64,000 nucleotides of DNA from an uncultured Methanoregula sp. GTDB taxonomy: Archaea > Halobacteriota > Methanomicrobia > Methanomicrobiales > Methanospirillaceae. A model generated the notes under the pieces. The model saw nothing but the letters and a program-made list of their open reading frames with translations. It ran no database searches and was not told where the DNA came from. The stretch covers positions 2,543,539 to 2,607,538 of the forward strand of contig NZ_OY763919.1 in NCBI RefSeq assembly GCF_963667735.1, written 5' to 3'. Shown here piece after piece: positions 28,819 to 36,752 of the stretch. The first letter of the stretch is position 1, and every line of letters begins with the position of its first letter. The translations under genes were made by a program, and so were the position numbers.

Positions 28819-29787
28819 ATGAAGCTTCTTTTTGAGCTTTCCGGTGAGAATCCCACCCTTCCGTTTGCTGAACTCGACTGCGTGGGAACGGTTCTCGACC
28901 AGCGTCTCCAGGTCGCGGTTGCAGAATGCCCGGATCCCAAAAAAACAGAACGACTCGCCATGACGCAGGGAGTGCTCGAATATCTCGGCGAGTGCGAACC
29001 AACGCTTCCGGCCTTTACGGAACTGCTCCGGGACTTATCGATAGAGACAACCCGGACCTTTGCCGGCCGGGCCAAGAAAGTCCACGGGGGCTGCCATGAG
29101 CACAACCCCTGCTCCCAGAAAGAGTTCGAGCGACTCATCGGCACCATGATCGCAGGGCCGGTCTCTCTCAAGAACCCGGAGATCGAGTACCGGGCAATCC
29201 TCTCGGAAGACCGGTGTTATTTTGGAAAAGTGCTCTGCTTCATCAATCGCAGTGCCTATGATGAACGCAATCCCGGGAAGCGGGACTTCTTCCACCCGGG
29301 CGTCATGATGCCGAGGATGGCAAGGACGCTCGTGAACCTTGCCTGTGCAGGAGACGGGGATATTCTTCTCGATCCGTTCTGCGGCACCGGGGGCATCCTG
29401 ATCGAGGCCGGGCTGATCGGCGCCCGGGCGCTCGGCAGCGATTTCGATCCCCTGATGGTGGGCGGCTGCCGGCAGAACATCCGGGAGCCGGAACTCCTGC
29501 TTGCCGATGCAACGCATCTCCCGTTCGGGAACGGGACTGTCGATTCCGTTGTAACGGATCTCCCCTACGGGCAGTCGGTCTGCATCAGGAAAGCCGACAC
29601 CATGGACCGGTTGTATGCCGACTCCCTGGACGAGATCCGCCGCATCCTGAAACCCGGCCGCCGGGCGGTCATCGTAACCCACAAGGATATCTCTGCTCTG
29701 GCTGCCGATCACATGACCGTGCTCCAGCGCCACGACCAGCGGGTCCACAAGAGCCTCACCCGCCGGGTGCTGGTACTGGCGCATTGA
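28819..29787 (+). CDS. tRNA (guanine(10)-N2) methyltransferase, TrmG10/Trm11 type
   Basis: Methylates N2 of G10 in tRNAs using S-adenosylmethionine. The 322-aa protein has a THUMP-like RNA-binding region in the N-terminal half. The Rossmann methyltransferase domain has motif I (LDPFCGTGGILIEA) and motif IV (DLPYGQS), where Leu replaces the more usual Pro of DPPYG as in many archaeal Trm-G10 proteins. FFHPGVMMPRMARTLVNLA just before motif I is also a family hallmark. A single gene after the chaperone operon, with no partner evident. Confidence 0.9.
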   Translation: MKLLFELSGENPTLPFAELDCVGTVLDQRLQVAVAECPDPKKTERLAMTQGVLEYLGECEPTLPAFTELLRDLSIETTRTFAGRAKKVHGGCHEHNPCSQKEFERLIGTMIAGPVSLKNPEIEYRAILSEDRCYFGKVLCFINRSAYDERNPGKRDFFHPGVMMPRMARTLVNLACAGDGDILLDPFCGTGGILIEAGLIGARALGSDFDPLMVGGCRQNIREPELLLADATHLPFGNGTVDSVVTDLPYGQSVCIRKADTMDRLYADSLDEIRRILKPGRRAVIVTHKDISALAADHMTVLQRHDQRVHKSLTRRVLVLAH

Positions 29788-29858
29788 TTTTTCACCGGTT
29801 GAACATACCTGGGAAGAATTCTTTATCTTGATCCCGTTCCAGATATGATCCGGTTGAT

Positions 29859-30506
29859 ATGAAACGCAGTATTCTCCCGTATTTCTTTCTCGCATGCATC
29901 CTCTGCCTGGCACTTTTCTGCCTGCCGGCGCTCGCCTATTCGGCCAATGCAGTAACATTCTATGACCAGGGAAACGCCCTCTTTGCAACAAAGAATTATA
30001 CTGCCGCTGCCGCAGCCTATGACAACGCGATCGCCCTTGAGCCGGGTTACTACGAGGCCTGGAATGCAAAAGCCGATGCCCTCAACAAGGACAAACAGTT
30101 CAACAATGCCCTCATTGCTTCGGACAAGGCCCTCAGCCTCAACCCTCAGTATCTCCAGGGCTGGCTCAACCGAGGGACGATCCTGTACATGCTCGGCCGG
30201 TACGATGACGAGCAGAAAGCCTATGACCAGGCAATCGCAATCGACCCGACCAATAGCACGGCCTGGTTCTTCAAAGGCTTCTCCCTTGGCGGGATGAAGA
30301 AGTACGACGAGGCCATTGCCGCGTTTGACAAGGTCAAGTCCCTTGACCCCAATTATCCCCGCATAGATTATTACCGGGACATGGCCGTGCAGATGCGCAA
30401 CCAGGAGTCTCCGTTCTCGATGCAGAACCTGTTCTACATCATTGCAGGAGCGGTCATCATCATCGGCGCAGCAGCCTGGTATCTTGCGGTCCGGAAAAAA
30501 TACTGA
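29859..30506 (+). CDS. Secreted, membrane-anchored TPR protein
   Basis: A 215-aa protein with a signal peptide (about 1-26, ending LPALAYS), four tetratricopeptide repeats (GNALFATKNYTAAAAAYDNA, then AWNAKADALNK, GWLNRGTILYM, AWFFKGFSLGG) and a C-terminal membrane helix (FYIIAGAVIIIGAAAWYLAV) with a basic end. The TPR array should lie outside the membrane and bind a protein or peptide partner, which is unknown. Such proteins are abundant in Methanomicrobiales. It is the last core-type gene before the first AT-rich island. Confidence 0.87.
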   Translation: MKRSILPYFFLACILCLALFCLPALAYSANAVTFYDQGNALFATKNYTAAAAAYDNAIALEPGYYEAWNAKADALNKDKQFNNALIASDKALSLNPQYLQGWLNRGTILYMLGRYDDEQKAYDQAIAIDPTNSTAWFFKGFSLGGMKKYDEAIAAFDKVKSLDPNYPRIDYYRDMAVQMRNQESPFSMQNLFYIIAGAVIIIGAAAWYLAVRKKY

Positions 30507-30921
30507 TTCTTTTTTGTGAAAAATTTCATTGTCAAAAATAATTTTGTGGAAAATTTTTTGGATTTTTTTCAAGTTTTTTTTCAAGAAATTTTTTTGTTAA
30601 AATTATTTGGGGAAATTACCTGATGAAAATGCGTGGGGTAAAAAATGCAAACCATATCCGGATATTCATCGAATCCTGGCTCAAAAATGCATTTCGGGAG
30701 CCCTAAAACAGGGGTCTAAAACAGGGCTTCTTTTCGATCCGGGCCTACCTACCCCAATTTTACCTGAGAACTGCCACCCAAAAGGCTCTATTAGCGTTTC
30801 TCAATCGGCACCAAAATGCTCCGATTGGCCCGAATCGCTTTTTAATCGGGATTTCGAAAAAAGTGTACTGTAAATCGTCATTTTTTGCAACCTCACCATG
30901 AGATCGATCCCCCGGATTGCC

Positions 30922-30948
30922 AATCCGGGCTCGTATCGGGCCCGGATT
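30922..30948. repeat. Repeat block, copy 1 (partner at 49675-49741)
   Basis: AATCCGGGCTCGTA at 30922-30935 overlaps CGTATCGGGCCCGGATT at 30932-30948. AATCCGGG and CCCGGATT form an 8-base inverted repeat. The 17-base right half recurs exactly at 49725-49741, and the left half recurs with one change at 49675-49688, before the second AT-rich cassette. Confidence 0.5.
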
Positions 30949-31248
30949 CGGGGGTGGAGTTTGGGGTCTTCCGGGCAGGGAATACCGACGGCAGGAGGGG
31001 GTGGAAATAAGGCTTTTCCGGGTTCTGGCGGGGTTTTGTACCGGAAAGATTCTGCCGGGATTTTTCCGGAATTCTTTTCCGGAGATTTCGAAAAATTTTT
31101 TGGTTTTTTTACAACATCTTTCAGGAATTTTTTTGTCGGAATTTTCTCCTTTGCCGGAAAATTTTTCAAAATTTTTTCAGAATTTTTTTGTAAAAGATTT
31201 CAGGAAATGTTTATCCAGCATTATTCATGGAACGATGCGATGCCATAC

Positions 31249-31370
31249 GCGCAAAACGCCTCGTCGGGTTTTGCGCTACGCACTTACCTGTCCGAAAGAT
31301 GTTGGGATCACGGGTGTTGCCCAGCGAGGCCCCGACGAGGCGGCCGAGCGACTCCCTGCAAAGTAGGGAG
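31249..31370. repeat. Structured GC-rich element with nested inverted repeats
   Basis: GCGCAAAAC (31249-31257) pairs with GTTTTGCGC (31268-31276). The sequence just inside that loop, GCCTCGTCGGG (31258-31268), pairs perfectly with CCCGACGAGGC (31331-31341). CTCCCT (31352-31357) pairs with AGGGAG (31365-31370). The first two pairings compete for space, as in switching RNAs or recombination sites. It stands out against the AT-rich surroundings. It may be a dispersed repeat, a mobile-element end or an RNA; I cannot decide. Confidence 0.4.
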
Positions 31371-31500
31371 GGGGAGGAATCGCAATTATTATTTCTGGTG
31401 GCATTATAATGTGAAAAGATGGGATAAAAAAATGTTGAGACATGCAATATTTTTAAGATACTCTTTTTATTAAGTTCAACAAATAATCGATTGGTTAATT

Positions 31501-32979
31501 ATGACAAATCTTCATTCAACCCTACCGATTACAATAAAACATTTAGGTGCAGTATCAAATGCAAAAATTCAATTAAAACCGTTAACCGTTTTTGTTGGTG
31601 AGAATAGTACAGGAAAAACATATTCTGCGTACCTAATTGGATTTCTCTTCAGCAATTATGCATGCAATAATTATTTGTCGCAAATTGATTCACATAATAG
31701 GATTAAAGATATCGATCAAATAATTGAAAAAATTAGAAGTGAGAGAAAATCAAAATTAAATTTAAAGTCATTTCTAAAAAATAATAGTCAAAAATATTTT
31801 GATATGATCTGCAAAAATATCGTTCCCAATGAATATTCGAAGTTTTTAGCATCGGATACTGTATCTTTTGATAAAATTGATGTTAAGTTGGATTTGAGTG
31901 ATTTTCTTGATACACAATATAATCATCTTTCTCCTCACTTCCTTCATTTTAACTTCGAATGCAATAACGAAATATGTGAAAAATGTGGAAATGATCTTTG
32001 CGAGATAAAAAATCGAAAAATAAACATTAATATTGATAAAAAAAATTTAATTGTATCATTTAAAATTGTGGATGATTCCATTACACAACCTGAAATTGAA
32101 AAATTTGTTTATGAAATTGCAATTAAGTTACTCCACAGATCCATTTTTAATGAGACATATTTTTTAGGAGCTGAACGAACTGGATTATCACTTTTATACC
32201 ATACTGTAAAAACTAGAGAATTACATTCAGATCAACCAAACACAGAAATTGATACTTCACAAAAAAATAGAAAAATTAGAGGAGAGTTGAATGTTTTATT
32301 CTCAACACCTACAAAAGACCTGTTTAGTTATGTAAGAGAAATTTTTGATCCCGATGCAGATGAGGCGCGAAAATTAAAAATTAGAAATAAGGCAGAGATA
32401 AAAAAATATTTAGCATTTGCTGATATTCTTGAAATGGAAATTTTGCAAGGGAAAATTGGAATAAAGGACTATAAAAAACAGAAAATTAAAAAAATAATGT
32501 TTGATTATACCACTCTCGATAAGAAAATTCCATTAAATATGTCAATGAGTGCATCGGGCGTAAAGGGTTTATCTCCATTAATATTATTTTTACGATATTT
32601 CATTGAACCACATGAGTTGATTATAATTGATGAGCCTGAATTGAATTTACATCCGAGAGCACAAGTTCAATTAATTGAATTGCTCACCATGTTAGCAAAT
32701 TCAAATGTTCATGTGATAATAACAACCCACAGTCCATATATCGTAGATCATTTAATTAATCTAATAAAAGCGTCGAATAAAAGGAACAAAAAAGAAATAG
32801 CAAAAAAATTTTATTTAAAGGATGAGTTAGCATTCATCAAAAAAGAGGATGTATCCGCATACTTATTTGAAAATCACTCAACAACGGATATTTTAGAAAA
32901 ACAAGGCCATATCAATTGGAAGACATTTAGTAAAATATCAGAAGAAATTACTGATTTGTATTTTGAGCTTGATGATTAA
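31501..32979 (+). CDS. AAA/ABC-type ATPase of the OLD/RecF-like class, putative defence protein
   Basis: A 492-aa ATPase with the SMC/RecF/OLD layout. Walker A FVGENSTGKT is at residues 31-40, a signature-like SMSASGVKGLSPL at 348-360, Walker B IIIDEPELNLHP at 374-385, and the H-loop IITTHSPYIV near 410. The insert between the ATPase halves contains a possible zinc knuckle, Cys154, Cys159, Cys162 and Cys167. No TOPRIM domain is attached, unlike full OLD nucleases. The gene is strongly AT-rich against its neighbours, so it is probably acquired. A small gene with a nuclease-like motif follows after one base. ATPase plus separate effector is the layout of several antiphage systems (Septu, PARIS, Gabija-like), but I can assign none of these names. 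Confidence 0.85.
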   Translation: MTNLHSTLPITIKHLGAVSNAKIQLKPLTVFVGENSTGKTYSAYLIGFLFSNYACNNYLSQIDSHNRIKDIDQIIEKIRSERKSKLNLKSFLKNNSQKYFDMICKNIVPNEYSKFLASDTVSFDKIDVKLDLSDFLDTQYNHLSPHFLHFNFECNNEICEKCGNDLCEIKNRKININIDKKNLIVSFKIVDDSITQPEIEKFVYEIAIKLLHRSIFNETYFLGAERTGLSLLYHTVKTRELHSDQPNTEIDTSQKNRKIRGELNVLFSTPTKDLFSYVREIFDPDADEARKLKIRNKAEIKKYLAFADILEMEILQGKIGIKDYKKQKIKKIMFDYTTLDKKIPLNMSMSASGVKGLSPLILFLRYFIEPHELIIIDEPELNLHPRAQVQLIELLTMLANSNVHVIITTHSPYIVDHLINLIKASNKRNKKEIAKKFYLKDELAFIKKEDVSAYLFENHSTTDILEKQGHINWKTFSKISEEITDLYFELDD

Positions 32980-32980
32980 T

Positions 32981-33547
32981 ATGCCGTTTAATCTTTTAGT
33001 TACAACTTGTGCATTTAAAGGACAAAAATGGCGTTATGAACCAAGAGAAGGTGCTCCAATCACCATTGATGCTTTAGAAAATGAACATGTGATTTTTTTC
33101 GAAATTGATGAACAAACAAATAAAACATCACAGTTTAGAAAGCATTTCAGAATGGATACTGAAGGAAACAAAATTTGTGATCTTCTAATTTACTATTTTG
33201 CAGAATATGAGAACTGCGATATCCGACGAGACTTCAAAATTATCTGTCTAGCCGAATCCAAAGGGACTTCGTTGGATGATGCTATTGATCAAATTGAAAA
33301 TACTTACAATTCTATAAAAGATTCATTCAAGGACGAAAAGAAGTACAATATTCCAATAATTTGGTGTGCATATGTCGCAACGACAAGTTTTGGATCCGGT
33401 CAAAATCTTCGAAGAAAAGAATACCGCGAAAAATTAGCCAGATTATCTGGAATTCGGTACAGTTCAATTTCACTCGAGCACGATTTAGGTGCCTTTTTAA
33501 GAAATTGTTGCGTTAGGTTGGTCAATGAAAAAAATGGGAGGAAATGA
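32981..33547 (+). CDS. Small protein with PD-(D/E)XK nuclease-like motif, partner of the ATPase
   Basis: A 188-aa protein. Seen: Asp67 at the head of a hydrophobic strand (ICDLLIYY), then Glu92-Ser93-Lys94 at the end of another strand (KIICLAESKG), then Gln104 in the following helix (LDDAIDQIENT). This D...ExK...Q order and spacing is that of PD-(D/E)XK nucleases, so a DNA- or RNA-cutting effector is a reasonable inference, not proof. The ATG at 32981 comes one base after the ATPase stop; an in-frame ATG at 32972 would overlap it. AT-rich like its partner. The two genes look like one transferred module. Confidence 0.75.
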   Translation: MPFNLLVTTCAFKGQKWRYEPREGAPITIDALENEHVIFFEIDEQTNKTSQFRKHFRMDTEGNKICDLLIYYFAEYENCDIRRDFKIICLAESKGTSLDDAIDQIENTYNSIKDSFKDEKKYNIPIIWCAYVATTSFGSGQNLRRKEYREKLARLSGIRYSSISLEHDLGAFLRNCCVRLVNEKNGRK

Positions 33548-33732
33548 TACTACCCGACCGTATCGATCGATTCAAGGGTTCGAGGCCGTTGGGAAGTGTC
33601 TCAACAAAAATTTCACTTAACCCATTTGTGATTGTGTTTTTTAATCACGAACTTATAAGCTGGTTTTTTTACATGTATTCAGATGTTAATTCAAAAAATG
33701 TTTTTGGCCAATAATTTTGTTTTCAAAAAAAA

Positions 33733-34272
33733 TCACTCAATCTTCTGGACCACGACAAACGTATTGTTCTGCTGCCAGCCAAGGGTCATGCGGGAGCTGC
33801 CAAGAACCGCGCCGGTCGTTTTATCTCTCGCGGTCAGGGAGATTACCACGGGTTCCTGCGGTGACGGGGGCATAGAATAAAACGACCAGTAGATCTTCTC
33901 CCCGTCATTTACCGCAGACGCTCCTTTCTCTGAAACCTGATAGCCGGGTGCGGTCCAGCCCAGGAACTGGCCGAAGCTCGCGTTCCATTCATAGCGGGCA
34001 TCCGCAACACTGAATCCGGCAGTGTCGGGAATAAGGCCAATACCGGGGGTCGAGGACATCAGCGGCGAATACAGCTGCGGGCTGGCATTGATCAGGACCG
34101 AGGTTCCCGGTTTCTGGATACCCGTTGCGGCGGGGACGGATCCGGAGCCGTAATTTTTCGAGAAAAAACCCGGGTCTCCCCCGAAGACGACCACGACCAG
34201 GATGATGATCCCGATCGTAACAATACCAAGAAACGGAAGTTTCCAGTCCATCCGGTTGTTTGTATCCTGCAT
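33733..34272 (-). CDS. Hypothetical membrane-anchored protein
   Basis: A 179-aa protein with one N-terminal membrane helix (FLGIVTIGIIILVVVVFGG) and the rest predicted outside. I recognise no domain; the C-terminal half has beta-strand-like stretches (EKIYWSFYSMPPSPQEPVV, SLTARDKTTGAVLG). Start choice: the ATG at 34272 has AAGGAG about 7 bases upstream; a Met two codons earlier does not. It converges with the acquired ATPase module across 185 AT-rich bases and has core base composition, so the island ends before it. Confidence 0.75.
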   Translation of the reverse strand: MQDTNNRMDWKLPFLGIVTIGIIILVVVVFGGDPGFFSKNYGSGSVPAATGIQKPGTSVLINASPQLYSPLMSSTPGIGLIPDTAGFSVADARYEWNASFGQFLGWTAPGYQVSEKGASAVNDGEKIYWSFYSMPPSPQEPVVISLTARDKTTGAVLGSSRMTLGWQQNNTFVVVQKIE

Positions 34273-34471
34273 GAACAATCTCCTTGTGGGATTCTGCCCG
34301 TTGTAACAACGTTTGGCCAGCCATAAAAAAACCCTTTTCGTTCAACTCCCCCCAGTCAGACGGATCGACAGGAGTTCCGGTGGACAGGATAAACCAAAAA
34401 GATCCTGCTGCACTCCGACCGGACGAACGGTGGGTTGTGCCATGCAGCTGGTTAAAAAAGGAAGCGGCGGT

Positions 34472-34816
34472 TCACCAGGCCGATGCAGCCCGGACCGCGT
34501 CCTCTTCCGTGGGATAGATAGCAAAAAGGGCCTTGAAACCCGAGAGCTTGAAGACATGGTCCACAAACGGGGTGATGGAGAAGAACCCGAAATGGATCCC
34601 GGAGACTTTTGCCATCTTTGCCATGGTAAGGAAGATCCGGAGCCCTGAACTGGACACGTACGTTGTCCCGGACATGTCGCAGAGAAGGGACGCGGGTTTC
34701 TGTGCAAGATAGGTGCGAAGCTCTTTTTCAAGCGCCATGGCCGCAACATGATCTACCGATAAGGGAAGAGATACTATCAGGATCTTATCACGGGTCCGTA
34801 CATTACATAACGCCAT
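34472..34816 (-). CDS. STAS-domain protein (anti-sigma factor antagonist type)
   Basis: A 114-aa stand-alone STAS domain. The phospho-acceptor loop reads CDMSGTTYVSSSGLRIF, with Ser56 in the place of the regulatory serine of SpoIIAA-like proteins. In archaea these proteins cannot act on sigma factors, so the partner is some other phosphorylation-controlled target. No kinase of the SpoIIAB type is nearby; the window's kinases are the PAS type. Single gene. Confidence 0.88.
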   Translation of the reverse strand: MALCNVRTRDKILIVSLPLSVDHVAAMALEKELRTYLAQKPASLLCDMSGTTYVSSSGLRIFLTMAKMAKVSGIHFGFFSITPFVDHVFKLSGFKALFAIYPTEEDAVRAASAW

Positions 34817-35061
34817 CTTTCCCTCACACGGTTTGTTGTTTCAAACGTCTCCTTCCGGCATCTTAATGGTTGAGGCGTTTTGCAGGAAGGAGAGGAAAGG
34901 AAAAAAGATCCCGGATCAGTTCCAGACCGGTTGAACTCCCTGACCGGAAAAGATACTATGCTGCAGGTCAAACGTCATGAAGATCAGGGGTACTGCCTGC
35001 GGATGATTTCTGAAAATCATTACCGGCTGGGAGTACCGCTCTGCGTTTTCCTGCGATTACC

Positions 35062-35613
35062 ATGCCTGCATCAACCGCCATACAGACCGAACGGCTGGAA
35101 CTTATACCGGCAACAAGGGAGATCCTGACAAGCGACCGGGGGGACCGGGCAGGGCTTGGCCGGCTCCTGAACGCCGCCATCCCTGCCGGCTGGCCCCCGC
35201 CCCTCCTCGAAGACACAGTACTTGCGGAATTTATCCGGATCCTGGAAGAGGGATCAGACCCGGCCTTCTGTTGCTGGTACTGGGTTCTTAAGGGATCGGA
35301 TAATAAAACACGAACCCTTATCGGCAGCGGGGGTATCGCATCGCTTTTAGGATTGCCGGATACCGTTCTCATCGGGTACTCCGTTCTGGACGGGTTCCAG
35401 GGCCGGGGCTATGCAACCGAAGCAGTCCGGCATATCGTACCGGTTGCTTTTTCCTGCCCGGGCATCCGGAAGATTCTTGCAACAACGTACCCGGAGCTCG
35501 GGGCATCCATCCGGGTTCTGGAAAAGAACGGATTTCTCCCGGCAGAAACGGCAGGCAGTGGGACCGGAATGGAAGAAGGGACGCTCGCGTTCATCCTGGA
35601 AAGAGACCGGTAG
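35062..35613 (+). CDS. GNAT-family N-acetyltransferase (RimJ/RimL type)
   Basis: A 183-aa acetyl-CoA-dependent acyltransferase. The N-terminal TERLELIPAT is typical of the RimJ/RimL group. The acetyl-CoA loop reads GFQGRGYATEAVRHI, and a later SIRVLEKNGF is the conserved end of the fold. The acceptor (ribosomal protein, other protein or small molecule) cannot be told. The preceding 245-base gap holds no supported gene. Confidence 0.88.
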   Translation: MPASTAIQTERLELIPATREILTSDRGDRAGLGRLLNAAIPAGWPPPLLEDTVLAEFIRILEEGSDPAFCCWYWVLKGSDNKTRTLIGSGGIASLLGLPDTVLIGYSVLDGFQGRGYATEAVRHIVPVAFSCPGIRKILATTYPELGASIRVLEKNGFLPAETAGSGTGMEEGTLAFILERDR

Positions 35614-35723
35614 ACAATCCCCTGGTACTTTTCCCATGAGCCGGAGTATTCACGAGAAGCAATGGCACGTACTGGTTTGGAGACCAGGTAATATCCTGTA
35701 ACGGGACAAAAAAAGAAATTCGT

Positions 35724-36278
35724 TCAGCTGAGGCATTCCAGCTTCTTTTCAAGGACATCGAGCCCTTTCCGAACATCGTCGAGGTTCTTACCGCCCGTCA
35801 GGATGATCTTTCCAGAGGAGAAGATCAGGACAACGATCTTCGGGTCCTTGATCCGGTACACGAGGCCGGGGAACTGTTCGGGTTCGTACTCGACATTTTC
35901 GATGCTGAGCGTGACGGCCATCTTGTTCAGATTGATGTACCGCTCAAGATTGTACGAACAGACCATGTTGGTGATCGCGACCCGGGGTTCGCTGAGGGGT
36001 TCGATTCCTGCATCTTTCAAGGATTTGATGACAATGGCGAGTCCCTTGGCGAGAGCGGCATCGTTCCGGACACCGGTGATGACGATCTTGCCTGACGAGA
36101 AGATCAGGCACGCAATCTTGGGATCCGCAATACGGTATACCGCACCGGGAAACCGTTTTTTATTGAGCTCGCAGTTCTCGACTTTCGATGAGAAATCTGC
36201 AAGATCAATGGATTCTGCAATGACACCGGATGCAACGATGTTCTCGATCTTCAAGGATTCATATTTTTTACCGGACAT
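35724..36278 (-). CDS. tbp: TATA-box-binding protein
   Basis: The general transcription factor that binds the TATA box and recruits TFB and RNA polymerase. The 184-aa protein has the two direct repeats of the saddle fold: one with FPGAVYRIADPKIACLIFSS and a second with FPGLVYRIKDPKIVVLIFSS. Each is followed by GKI(V/I)(I/L)TG. Start choice: the ATG at 36278 (MSGKKYES) gives the family length; the frame is open for 136 codons further upstream but that part has no TBP similarity. Methanogens often carry more than one TBP, so this may be one of several. Confidence 0.96.
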   Translation of the reverse strand: MSGKKYESLKIENIVASGVIAESIDLADFSSKVENCELNKKRFPGAVYRIADPKIACLIFSSGKIVITGVRNDAALAKGLAIVIKSLKDAGIEPLSEPRVAITNMVCSYNLERYINLNKMAVTLSIENVEYEPEQFPGLVYRIKDPKIVVLIFSSGKIILTGGKNLDDVRKGLDVLEKKLECLS

Positions 36279-36752
36279 CTTCTTTCTATGACGTCCGCCG
36301 GACCATAATACTGATGGAGAACCTTTATGAGGGGATAGATAGGAGGCCACAAAAGCGCATATCCCGGGGTTTGCGATCCGGGAGCGGGCAGGAATTTCCA
36401 AAAGAGAGAATGGCTGGAGCCGGCATTCGGCCGCAATCCCCGGCCGGGATCTCCTCCACGCACGCTCCTGCGCGGGAGATCGCGATCTTTGTCGCCGGCA
36501 TCTCACCCGGAGACAGGAAACGGATGGCCCGCAATCGGTTTCGGGAGCATTGGGCACAGGGAGCAGACTGGTCGGGCCGGGCAACCATCGCTGCCGGTCC
36601 CATCCGCATCCATCCCCTATTTGAAATAATAGCATCGTTCCCGGTAATATTATCCGGTCCCGGTCAACGGATCCCCCTTCCCGCATCCGCCCAATATTTA
36701 CCCTTTTTTCCTTAATCTGGTTCCCGTCAATAGATCAAAACGCCAGACAATT
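36279..36752. other. Intergenic region between tbp and polyferredoxin gene
   Basis: 474 bases between divergent genes with no supported gene. On the tbp side, AGTATTATGG on the minus strand (about 30 bases before the tbp ATG) could be its TATA box. A CCGGGGTTTGCGATCCGGG palindrome-like sequence (36363-36382) resembles others in the window. Confidence 0.45.

Larger units (their letters stand above)
30507..31500. other. Gene-free border of the first AT-rich island
   Basis: About 1 kb without a supported gene. It begins with long T and A tracts (30510-30610). A GC-rich stretch with short inverted repeats of AATCCGGG type follows (30905-31010), then another run of T/A tracts (31075-31210) and a compact GC-rich block with several perfect inverted repeats (31249-31370). 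The open frames crossing it have low-complexity translations. The last 60 bases hold an AT-rich promoter for the ATPase gene. Confidence 0.5.

Noticed and set aside
30898..31473. Plus-strand frame of 191 codons in the first island border
   Set aside because: Translation is dominated by Phe/Gly runs from T tracts and inverted repeats, with no ribosome site and no family resemblance.
31501..33547. Assignment of the ATPase pair to Septu, Gabija or PARIS
   Set aside because: The small partner lacks HNH, UvrD-like or TOPRIM motifs that define those systems.
33548..33620. GGGTTCGAGGCC, possible tRNA 3' fragment or attachment site after the ATPase module
   Set aside because: The flanking bases do not form a T stem and no matching tRNA is in the window.
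36279..36686. 136-codon upstream extension of tbp
   Set aside because: TBP proteins begin near MSGKKYES; the extension is Arg/Pro-rich and unlike any TBP.
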